From positions 1 through 33,094 of the forward strand of contig JAISSN010000108.1 of NCBI GenBank assembly GCA_031273105.1: a DNA stretch of 33,094 bases, written 5' to 3'. Both the position numbers and the translations under genes were made by a program. The stretch is from Holophagales bacterium. Its GTDB lineage: Bacteria > Acidobacteriota > Holophagae > Holophagales > Holophagaceae. The notes beneath the pieces are model-generated. The model did no database searches, had not been told where the DNA came from, and worked only from the letters and a program-made list of their open reading frames with translations. Shown piece after piece: positions 10,483 through 17,937 of the stretch (position 1 is the first letter of the stretch; each line of letters starts with the position of its first letter).

Positions 10483-11481
10483 ATGGATTGGGTTCAATGG
10501 ATGGCTGACCAGCACATAAAGGCGATGATATTCGCAATCGCTGCCGGCGCTCTCCTGCCATACCCTTTGATTGCGGCCCAGAGGCCCGGAAGGGGGATAA
10601 AGCCGTGGTGGACTACCACACGGTTTCTTACCTGGATAGGCCTGGTTGCGGCAATCATTGCTGTAGCCACCGGTCAATTCCTCGCTAAAAACCTGGGGCT
10701 TTTGAACAACGGATGGATAATCCGGGATGAATGGTCTGATTTGCGCATTCATCAATATCTCGGCGGGGCCGCTGTTTTTCTTGGCTACTTTTGCCTCCGC
10801 GCGGTTCACGCCCACAGAAAAGAGCATCAGGGCCTGGGAACTTATGCCCTTGTTACAGGGTTGCTTTGGGCAGTGGTGTCTATAAGCGCGGGGCATTATG
10901 GACTCAAGCTGGCCCGCCTCCGAAACGCGAAAGTGCCGATGGTAGCCCAAGCGCAGGCGCGGATACAGCCCGAGTCCGAGCCTGACGCAACCCTTGAGCA
11001 GGCAATCCGTAGCAGGCGGATCGTGAAGATGCTGGACTACGCCGCGCTTGTGCCGGTACACCCGGAGCCGTTCAGGAGTCCTGCCCACAAAAACAGGTGG
11101 GTCAGGGTCTGGGTGAGTCAACACGCGGTTGAGGCCTATAACAAGGGCGAATCGCTTCCCGCTGACGCGATGGTTGTCATGAACAGCGTTGAAGACCGCT
11201 GGGGACGCCCAGGCCATGAAATTGGCCCATTGTACTGTCTGGACACATTGCAGGGCGGTAAGCCCAGACTTGGCTTTTATTGGTCTAATGTGCCAGAATC
11301 CAAGCGAAACGAAGTCAGTGGCATGAAGAACGTCAACTGGTTAGAGCCAAATTCAAACCTGGCAAGCTGCGTCGAGTGCCACACGGCAGGTCTGTCCGCG
11401 CCCAATGCCAGATTCCGCCGTCCCCAGGCCCCAAGAAGGCCAAGCACTGAAGGCGAAGCGCCGGTGGGCAGCGGACAATAA
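10483..11481 (+). CDS. Integral membrane protein (about 4 TM) fused to periplasmic monoheme cytochrome P460-like domain
   Basis: Hydrophobic helices over residues 1-160. The C-terminal part resembles cytochrome P460 (NRWVRVWVSQHAVEAYNKGESLPADAMVVMNS...GFYWSN) and ends in one CVECH heme motif. Confidence 0.65.
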   Translation: MDWVQWMADQHIKAMIFAIAAGALLPYPLIAAQRPGRGIKPWWTTTRFLTWIGLVAAIIAVATGQFLAKNLGLLNNGWIIRDEWSDLRIHQYLGGAAVFLGYFCLRAVHAHRKEHQGLGTYALVTGLLWAVVSISAGHYGLKLARLRNAKVPMVAQAQARIQPESEPDATLEQAIRSRRIVKMLDYAALVPVHPEPFRSPAHKNRWVRVWVSQHAVEAYNKGESLPADAMVVMNSVEDRWGRPGHEIGPLYCLDTLQGGKPRLGFYWSNVPESKRNEVSGMKNVNWLEPNSNLASCVECHTAGLSAPNARFRRPQAPRRPSTEGEAPVGSGQ

Positions 11482-11619
11482 CAGTGAACTGAACGGTAGG
11501 ATGTCAATATTGTCGCATCACAGCGCAGCAATATTTTCAATCGTTGAACCGCTCTGAATTATTCCCAAACATCCTTTCCCCATTGATAATATTTTTTAAC
11601 AACGCCCATTGGAGCCGCC

Positions 11620-13653
11620 ATGTCACATTCCGCCCCGGACGAAATTAAAGGATTACCTGAAAACGCCAGACGTCCGCTGGAGCCGGGCGAAAATTACACG
11701 CCGCTGGTACCCCAGGACGGCGTGCTAGAAACTACCGGCAGGGCTATTGTCCTGGGGCTTGTATTTTGCGCTATTTTCTCAATGGCCGCCGCCTATCTGG
11801 CGCTGAAACTGGGCCAGGGCATTGAGGCAGCCATTCCTATAGCTATTTTGGCGGTTGGGTTAAGCAGATTTTTCTCCAGAAAAAACACCATCCTGGAAAA
11901 CGTGATCATACAAAGTATTGGCGCGAACAGCAGCCACGTAGTCTCAGGCGCCGTTTTCACCATTCCCGCCCTGTACATGCTGGCCGCCGTTTCGGGCAGC
12001 GGCGTATCCACGCCATCGCTTTTGCAGGTTGTATTGGTGAGCTTTCTTGGCGGCTCTATCGGCATCCTGTTCCTCATACCCCTGCGCCACAACTTCATGG
12101 TTGAAAATCACGGGGTTTTCCCCTGGCCCGAGGCCACGGCCACCACAGAAATAATCGTCACGGGCGAAAAGGCTGGCAACCAGGCCAAAACACTGGTTGC
12201 CGCTGCTTTAATTGGCGGTCTGTACGACGGCCTGACCAGTTTATTCAGGGTGATGGCTGAAAACATTCGACTTGTTTATATAGGCCCGTCTCAATGGCTG
12301 GGCAGGATGCAGGAAAAGGCATTCATGCGCTTTGATTTTCTTAACAGCGCTGCCACCCTCGGCATCGGTTACATAATCGGCCTGCGCTATACGGCCATCA
12401 TCGCCGCAGGCTCGTTTTTCGCTACTTTTGTCTTAGTGCCAATGGTTCACGGCGTCGCCGAGTATGTGCCCGGTATTGTCCCCCCGGGTACAGTCCCGAT
12501 GGCCGAGATGGGGCCGGGGGAAATTTTCCGAGATTACGTTCGCATAATAGGCGTTGGCTGTATCGCGGGTGCGGGCGTGATGGGCGTGTTGTCCAGCTTG
12601 CCAAGCATGATGCGCTCCATAGTCAGCAACATGAAGGCGCTCATGAATAAAGGCAGCGCAAAAGCAGCGGCGCCAGGCCGCACAGAGCGCAGCGTACCTG
12701 GCTCTTTTGTGGCCGTTGGCCTGGTTGTTTTCACAATCGCCACGGTATTTTTCTTCACATTCGGCATTGGCATAACAAACGCCATTGTCCCCGCCCTGCT
12801 CGGCACGGCGGTCGTCATGGTCATTTCTTTCTTCTTTGCCCCCGTGGCCGCCAGGGCCATAGCCACCATAGGCACAAACCCCATCAGCGGTATGACCATG
12901 CTGACGCTGCTCATCACGGGCCTGGTTATGTTAAAGCTGGGCTTCACAGGCGGGACGGGCATGTTTGTAACCATGATGGTTGGCGGCGTCGTTTGCACGG
13001 CCCTGGCTGCCAGCGGCGCTTTCAGCACAGACCTCAAGATAGGCCACTGGATAGGCTCAACCCCGGCCAGGCAGATTGGCTGGAAGTTTGTAGGCACGCT
13101 AGTGGCAGCGCTTTTTTGCGGCGTGGCCATGTTTGTCATGAGCAAGGGCGGCTTCGGCGCCGAAGGCCAATACGCCGCGCCCCAGGCCAGCGCCATGAGG
13201 GCCATTCTGGAAGGCATCTTTGGCGATACCGCCATGCCGCTGCGCTGGTATTTCTTTGCGCTGGGCATAGTTCTATCCCTCGTGCTGCGCCTCCTGAGCC
13301 TGCCCGCCCTGGGTTTTGCCCTTGGCATGTACTTACCCATCGAACTCAACACGCCATTATTCCTGGGCGGCATACTCAGCCACATAGTCAATAAGAAGAA
13401 GTCCGGCGACACGGACGAGAGCGCCAAAAACCGCGAAAATAAAGGCATCCTCATAGCTTCGGGCCTAATGGCAGGCGGCGCTATAATGGGCGTCATAGGC
13501 GCTATAGTCCGTATGAACCCAAGTTGGAAAGACGGCTTCTATTTACTGAACAGCCACATCATTGAGGGCGGCATAGGCGAGTGGCTTGCCATACTGGGCA
13601 TGGCGGCTTTATGCATTTATGTCGTGAGGTCGAGCAGGAGGGCTGACGCTTAG
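11620..13653 (+). CDS. OPT family oligopeptide transporter
   Basis: About 677 aa polytopic protein. YTPLVPQDGVLETTGRAIVLGLVFCAIFSMAAAYLALKLGQGIEAAIPIAILAVGLSRF and NHGVFPWPEATATTEI are typical of OPT proteins. Confidence 0.9.
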   Translation: MSHSAPDEIKGLPENARRPLEPGENYTPLVPQDGVLETTGRAIVLGLVFCAIFSMAAAYLALKLGQGIEAAIPIAILAVGLSRFFSRKNTILENVIIQSIGANSSHVVSGAVFTIPALYMLAAVSGSGVSTPSLLQVVLVSFLGGSIGILFLIPLRHNFMVENHGVFPWPEATATTEIIVTGEKAGNQAKTLVAAALIGGLYDGLTSLFRVMAENIRLVYIGPSQWLGRMQEKAFMRFDFLNSAATLGIGYIIGLRYTAIIAAGSFFATFVLVPMVHGVAEYVPGIVPPGTVPMAEMGPGEIFRDYVRIIGVGCIAGAGVMGVLSSLPSMMRSIVSNMKALMNKGSAKAAAPGRTERSVPGSFVAVGLVVFTIATVFFFTFGIGITNAIVPALLGTAVVMVISFFFAPVAARAIATIGTNPISGMTMLTLLITGLVMLKLGFTGGTGMFVTMMVGGVVCTALAASGAFSTDLKIGHWIGSTPARQIGWKFVGTLVAALFCGVAMFVMSKGGFGAEGQYAAPQASAMRAILEGIFGDTAMPLRWYFFALGIVLSLVLRLLSLPALGFALGMYLPIELNTPLFLGGILSHIVNKKKSGDTDESAKNRENKGILIASGLMAGGAIMGVIGAIVRMNPSWKDGFYLLNSHIIEGGIGEWLAILGMAALCIYVVRSSRRADA

Positions 13654-13678
13654 TTTTTCATAAAATGACCAGCACAAA

Positions 13679-14557
13679 ATGACCAGCACCAAAAAACAGC
13701 CTTCAACCTCCTTTCGCCTGCTCATTGAATACGATGGCCGCCGCTATCATGGCTGGCAGAGGCAAGGAACCCTTGCGAAGCCGTATCCGCAGCATGGAAC
13801 GCTTGCGAAGCCGTATCCGCAACAGGGGGCCGCGCAAAGCGCCACTGGCGTTAAGACCATAGCTGGCGCCATTGACCGGGTTTTACACTTGGCCGGCGTA
13901 AAGATATTAAACCTGACGGGCGCGGGCAGGACAGATTCTGGCGTCCACGCCCTTGGGCAAGTGGCCCACATACATCTTGCCCACCCCATAAAATCATTTG
14001 AACTACACCAAATACTGGAACAAGGCCTGCCTTACGACATAGCGGTTCCACACATAGAGCCATGTCCGCCCGACTTCGACGCTAGACATGACGCTATTTC
14101 CAGAACGTACCTGTATCAGATAGCTCTGCGAAAGAGCGCTTTCACAAAAAACCACACCTGGTGGCCAAAGGCGCCCCTTGACCTGCCTCTTTTGAATGAA
14201 ACCTGGTCGCTCTTTGAGGGCAATCATTCCATGGCCGCCTTTGCCGACCTTGAAGCAGGCGAAAACCCCCGCTGTCAGATTTATGACTGCCATTCAAAGA
14301 CCAGCGGCCATATTCTGCTGTTGCGAGTGACGGCCAGGTTTTTTCTCAGAAGGCAGGTCAGAAGGATGGTCGGCGCGGTAGTCCAATGCGCTGCGGGCAA
14401 TGTGGAAATTGACCGGATAGCCGGAGACATCAAGGCGCCGTCAAAAAAATCCGCGCTGTACTGGGCGGAAAAAACAGCGCCCGCTTCCGGGCTTTTTCTG
14501 GAATCGGTCGGCTATGGCTCCGAACATGATTCCGTTTCCAGAGCGGTTCAATTTTGA
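13679..14557 (+). CDS. truA: tRNA pseudouridine(38-40) synthase TruA with internal repeat insertion
   Basis: IEYDGRRYHGWQRQ, GAGRTDSGVHALGQVAH (catalytic Asp) and FFLRRQVRRMVGAV. Contains extra residues GTLAKPYPQHGTLAKPYPQQGAAQSATGVK after WQRQ. Confidence 0.93.
   Translation: MTSTKKQPSTSFRLLIEYDGRRYHGWQRQGTLAKPYPQHGTLAKPYPQQGAAQSATGVKTIAGAIDRVLHLAGVKILNLTGAGRTDSGVHALGQVAHIHLAHPIKSFELHQILEQGLPYDIAVPHIEPCPPDFDARHDAISRTYLYQIALRKSAFTKNHTWWPKAPLDLPLLNETWSLFEGNHSMAAFADLEAGENPRCQIYDCHSKTSGHILLLRVTARFFLRRQVRRMVGAVVQCAAGNVEIDRIAGDIKAPSKKSALYWAEKTAPASGLFLESVGYGSEHDSVSRAVQF
13763..13822 (+). repeat. 30-bp tandem repeat (2 units) inside truA
   Basis: caaggaacccttgcgaagccgtatccgcag then catggaacgcttgcgaagccgtatccgcaa: 27/30 identical. 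Confidence 0.95.
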
Positions 14558-14565
14558 GAAGCAAT

Positions 14566-15501
14566 ATGTTCACGCCTCAACACAAATTCTCTGCCCTGCT
14601 TTTGCGGCTGGCGCTGCTCTTTTGCGCTACGCTTACGGCGCAAGAGCAACGTCCGCTTCTTGTGGCTGTATTAGACCCCGTTAGCAATCAAAACGTAACC
14701 CAAATGATTAAAATGACGGTTACCGGAACCCTGGAGCAATACATAGTAAGCAGTAAAAAATACAGGGTTGTTGACAGGGTTCGCACGACTCAAGTTTTAG
14801 CAGAGCATGGTTTTGCAAGAAACGGCCTTGTTGACAACAGTGAAGTAAAAGAGATAGGCAAAATGCTTCAGGCAGACGTTGTATGTGTTTCAGAATTGCA
14901 ACAAGAGAAAGGTTATTTTATTGCCAAATGCTCGCTCATTGACGTATCCCAAGGCGAAGTGTTTGCGTCGGCCATGGAGTTAATAGCGTCTGATTCCCCA
15001 GTAGAAATTAAAAGCGGCGTTGAACGGGTAGCCATGACCCTACTAGGAATTGAAAACGCCAGAGAAGTCCAAGCCAGAGAAAAAGCCATCAAAGAATTAG
15101 CCGAAAGGGAGATGAGAGAACAGGAGGCCAGAGAGCAGGCGCTTAGAGAGCAAGCTGCCAGAAAAGCCGCTCAATTAGTGAAGGCGCAACCTAAGGTTAA
15201 GCCTCATCCCCCTGAGCTTACTAAAGTTAGCATTGGCACACGGCTTGGTATTTTAGTGCCAATGGATAAAGAAACAAAAAATATAACTAGTAATCCTTTG
15301 ATTAATTTAAATTTATTCGGAAATGCAATATGGAATAATGAATGGGGAATTCAATTAGGTATTGATTGGGCGAGTTCTACAGATTCTTCTACTGATACGC
15401 CTTATTATATTAATCGAGAAGAGAAAATCACAGAAATATCCCGAAAAGGAGCATGCCTTGATGCTCTTTATATGGTGAAATTTATTGGGGCAATCCTTTG
15501 A
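14566..15501 (+). CDS. CsgG/LpoB-like lipoprotein-assembly-type domain, coiled coil and truncated beta-barrel-like C-terminus
   Basis: Signal peptide, RPLLVAVLDPVSNQNVTQMIKMTVTGTLEQYIVSSKKYRVVDR (CsgG/LpoB-like), EREMREQEAREQALREQAARKAA coiled coil, then a short beta-rich segment. Confidence 0.6.
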   Translation: MFTPQHKFSALLLRLALLFCATLTAQEQRPLLVAVLDPVSNQNVTQMIKMTVTGTLEQYIVSSKKYRVVDRVRTTQVLAEHGFARNGLVDNSEVKEIGKMLQADVVCVSELQQEKGYFIAKCSLIDVSQGEVFASAMELIASDSPVEIKSGVERVAMTLLGIENAREVQAREKAIKELAEREMREQEAREQALREQAARKAAQLVKAQPKVKPHPPELTKVSIGTRLGILVPMDKETKNITSNPLINLNLFGNAIWNNEWGIQLGIDWASSTDSSTDTPYYINREEKITEISRKGACLDALYMVKFIGAIL

Positions 15502-16358
15502 AACCAGAAACAGTTGAAAGCGCGAATGGCGGGAAATTATTAGTTTTAGACGTTGACGGCGTGTTGATTGACCCCTGCGGTAGCTTCGAGAAGTGCGCTG
15601 CCATGGCGCTTAATGAAATAGCCCCCGACCTTGCCTGGTCTGATGAGCTATATTGGCGATTCAAGCGTATTTCAGGCTTCAACAACGACTTCAGGCTGAC
15701 GGCGGCGGCTGTGGCGCTGTTTGAGGCGGGGGAAATAGACCATTTAAGCGAAGGGCGGATTGATTCCGCCCAAAGCGATCAGGGGTGTGGGGAAGCCGAA
15801 CCGCCTGTCCGCCGGAGGGCAGGCGGCGGGTCTCCCCACACAGCATTAAGCGAGATGCGCGATACCGGTTTCCCCCACTTGGAAAAGCGTATCGGGGAAT
15901 TAGAACCCCATTGTAAGGAGCGGGTTCAGTTTTACTACCAAAGCGTCAAGCATCTGGAGCGCCCATTGATAACGTACTCCGAACTGGAGGCCCTCAAGGG
16001 CTGGGACGTAGCTATATTGACAGGCAGGCCGCCGGAGGAGTTGACGCTGGCCTTTGAAGTGCTGGGTTTTGAACTACCTGCCGTTGGCGACACCTGCCCC
16101 GAATTCCGCAAGCCCGCTCCCGGCGGGTTGATACACCTGGCCGATACATTTAAGGCAAAGCGCGTCTATTTTGTCGGCGACACAACTGACGACGCAACGT
16201 GCCTGCGCCGGGCGCGGGAAGCCAGGCCGGACTTGGAACTGACCTTTGTAGCCGTGAACAAACTGCGGTTTGAAATAACCCAGCCGGAAGATTTAGCTTA
16301 CCCGGCGCTGAGGGACTTTGTTGCGTTTCTGCATCAAAATTGCGTTCAACAATCCTGA
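15498..16358 (+). CDS. HAD superfamily hydrolase containing in-frame palindromic insertion
   Basis: VLDVDGVLIDP (HAD motif I), VAILTGRPPEEL (motif II), FRKPAPGGLIH (motif III) and YFVGDTTDDATCLRRA (motif IV). TTG start overlaps the upstream stop. Confidence 0.8.
   Translation: MKPETVESANGGKLLVLDVDGVLIDPCGSFEKCAAMALNEIAPDLAWSDELYWRFKRISGFNNDFRLTAAAVALFEAGEIDHLSEGRIDSAQSDQGCGEAEPPVRRRAGGGSPHTALSEMRDTGFPHLEKRIGELEPHCKERVQFYYQSVKHLERPLITYSELEALKGWDVAILTGRPPEELTLAFEVLGFELPAVGDTCPEFRKPAPGGLIHLADTFKAKRVYFVGDTTDDATCLRRAREARPDLELTFVAVNKLRFEITQPEDLAYPALRDFVAFLHQNCVQQS
15744..15853 (+). repeat. Candidate small palindromic element with TTAAGCGA flanking direct repeats
   Basis: TTAAGCGA at 15744-15751 and 15846-15853, 102 nt apart. 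Between them are hairpin GGGCGGA/TCCGCCC (15753-15771) and a 57-nt hairpin (15785-15841). Confidence 0.7.
16323..16346 (+). repeat. Partial (left-half) copy of the TTTCTGnATCAAAATTGCGTT repeat
   Basis: gcgtttctgcatcaaaattgcgtt matches 24852-24875 at about 22/24 positions. Confidence 0.7.
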
Positions 16359-16401
16359 CGTGTTGCCGTTCTGTTGTATTGTTTCCGTTAAATTATCCGC
16401 T

Positions 16402-17826
16402 ATGAAAAACCATGCCCTGAAATTAATCGCCCTGCTTTTGTCCTTCTGCCTGACGCCGCTGACAGGCCAGGAGTACAGAAAGGGAGCGATACTTGACGGC
16501 GACAGGTATGGACAGACCGACGCCGAGCCCGAGCGACTCATCCTGGATTTGACCAACCTGCCCCGTTCGATATCCCTCAAGCAGTACAGCCCTGTTCCGG
16601 GAAACCAGGGGGATTACGACACCTGCGTCGGCTGGGCGACGGCGTATGCCGCCCTGACTATTTCTGAATCACTGGCTCTGAATAGGACAAACCGTGAACA
16701 GACGCAAAATAATGCCTTTTCGCCCATTTATGTGTACAAAAATATTTCAAAAGATCCAACGGGCCTCAGCAGCTCAAGAATACCCGACGCTCTGGATTTA
16801 ATGAAAAACAGCGGAATCGTCAAGCGGCTGCCCCTGGAAAACAAGATGACCTTTGAGGAAATTGATTTATCCATTTACGGCGCCGCCAGGCGATTTCCAA
16901 TATCGGGCTTTGTGCAGCTTTATTCAAACCCCCGAAACGAGCCTGGAGCAATCAGCGAAAGAGTTCCGCCGGTAAAAATGGGCCTGGTTGAAGGAAAACC
17001 CATTATCATAGGCATGAATACGCCCGATTCTTTTTTTAGCGCCAAACACGTATGGCGGCCAGAGGAAAGTCCGGCTAATTACTACGGCGGTCATGCCATG
17101 TGCGTGGTGGGCTATGATGACGACATGCACGGCGGCGCCTTTGAGGTTCAGAACAGTTGGGGAACGGCCTGGGGGAATGGCGGCTACGCGTGGATAACCT
17201 ATAGCGATTTTGCCGCCTTTGTCTATAGCGCCTATGAAATCACTGAAAATCTGGATGTCTGCGAAGGCTTAACCGCTGCTCCCCAACCTTCTGCTAATTT
17301 AGCTAAAGCAAAAGAACATTATGAAAAAGGCGATATTTTCAGGAAGAGAGGGGATTGGGACTTAGCCATTTTGGAATACAGCGAAGCCATAAGGCTCAAC
17401 CCCCATTACGTTGCAGCCTATCACTACCGGGGCTATATCCACGATGATCAAGGCGACTTTGACAGCGCCATAGCCGATTACAACATAGCCATAAGGCTCA
17501 AACCCGATAACGCCGTAATCTATCACAACCGTGGCTATGCCTACTGCAATAGCGGCGAATTTGACCGCGCCATAGCCGACTACAACGCAGCTATAAAGCT
17601 CAAGCCCGATTACGCTCTGGCCTTTCACAACCGAGGCAACGCCTACTATTATAAAAGCGACTTTGACAGCGCCATAGCCGACTACAACATGGCCATTAAG
17701 CTCAAACCTGATGACGCCGTAATCTATTACAACCGAAGCAACGCCCACAGGCAAAAAGGAAACCGCGCCCAAGCCGACGCTGACTATGCAAAGGCCAGGG
17801 AGTTGGGATGGGACTCTGTTGTATAG
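16402..17826 (+). CDS. Secreted C1 (papain-like) peptidase with C-terminal TPR repeats
   Basis: Signal peptide from ATG 16402. Papain-like triad contexts GNQGDYDTCVGWATAYA (Cys), GGHAMCVVGYDDD (His) and QNSWGTAWGNGGY (Asn), followed by about four TPR units. Confidence 0.82.
   Translation: MKNHALKLIALLLSFCLTPLTGQEYRKGAILDGDRYGQTDAEPERLILDLTNLPRSISLKQYSPVPGNQGDYDTCVGWATAYAALTISESLALNRTNREQTQNNAFSPIYVYKNISKDPTGLSSSRIPDALDLMKNSGIVKRLPLENKMTFEEIDLSIYGAARRFPISGFVQLYSNPRNEPGAISERVPPVKMGLVEGKPIIIGMNTPDSFFSAKHVWRPEESPANYYGGHAMCVVGYDDDMHGGAFEVQNSWGTAWGNGGYAWITYSDFAAFVYSAYEITENLDVCEGLTAAPQPSANLAKAKEHYEKGDIFRKRGDWDLAILEYSEAIRLNPHYVAAYHYRGYIHDDQGDFDSAIADYNIAIRLKPDNAVIYHNRGYAYCNSGEFDRAIADYNAAIKLKPDYALAFHNRGNAYYYKSDFDSAIADYNMAIKLKPDDAVIYYNRSNAHRQKGNRAQADADYAKARELGWDSVV
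17335..17800 (+). repeat. Tandem TPR-encoding repeats (about 102-nt period)
   Basis: Recurring gacagcgccatagccgattacaacatagccataaggctcaaacccga units; protein FDSAIADYNIAIRLKPDNAVIYHNRGYAY. Confidence 0.9.
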
Positions 17827-17881
17827 CAGTCTGGCGCATCGGCGCCGCGCATCGTTGTTTTATAATCACTATGCAAAATGA

Positions 17882-17907
17882 CGTCTGAAGCTATCCAGCT
17901 TCAGACG
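17882..17907. terminator. Bidirectional intrinsic-type terminator between convergent genes
   Basis: CGTCTGAAGCT atcc AGCTTCAGACG: perfect 11-bp stem with 4-nt loop. A T-rich tract follows on the minus strand. Confidence 0.75.
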
Positions 17908-17937
17908 CCATGCTTTGTTACTTCATTACTCTATTGG

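Noticed and set aside
10360-11217. 285-aa minus-strand ORF
   Set aside because: Shadow frame of the membrane/heme protein at 10483-11481; no recognisable domain.
12534-13496. 320-aa minus-strand ORF
   Set aside because: Antisense to the well-supported OPT transporter; low-complexity composition expected from a shadow frame.
17362-17772. Repetitive Val/Gly-rich minus-strand ORF
   Set aside because: Mirror frame of the TPR repeats.
17335-17800. CRISPR-like periodic repeats
   Set aside because: Repeats are coding TPR units with no unique-spacer organisation.
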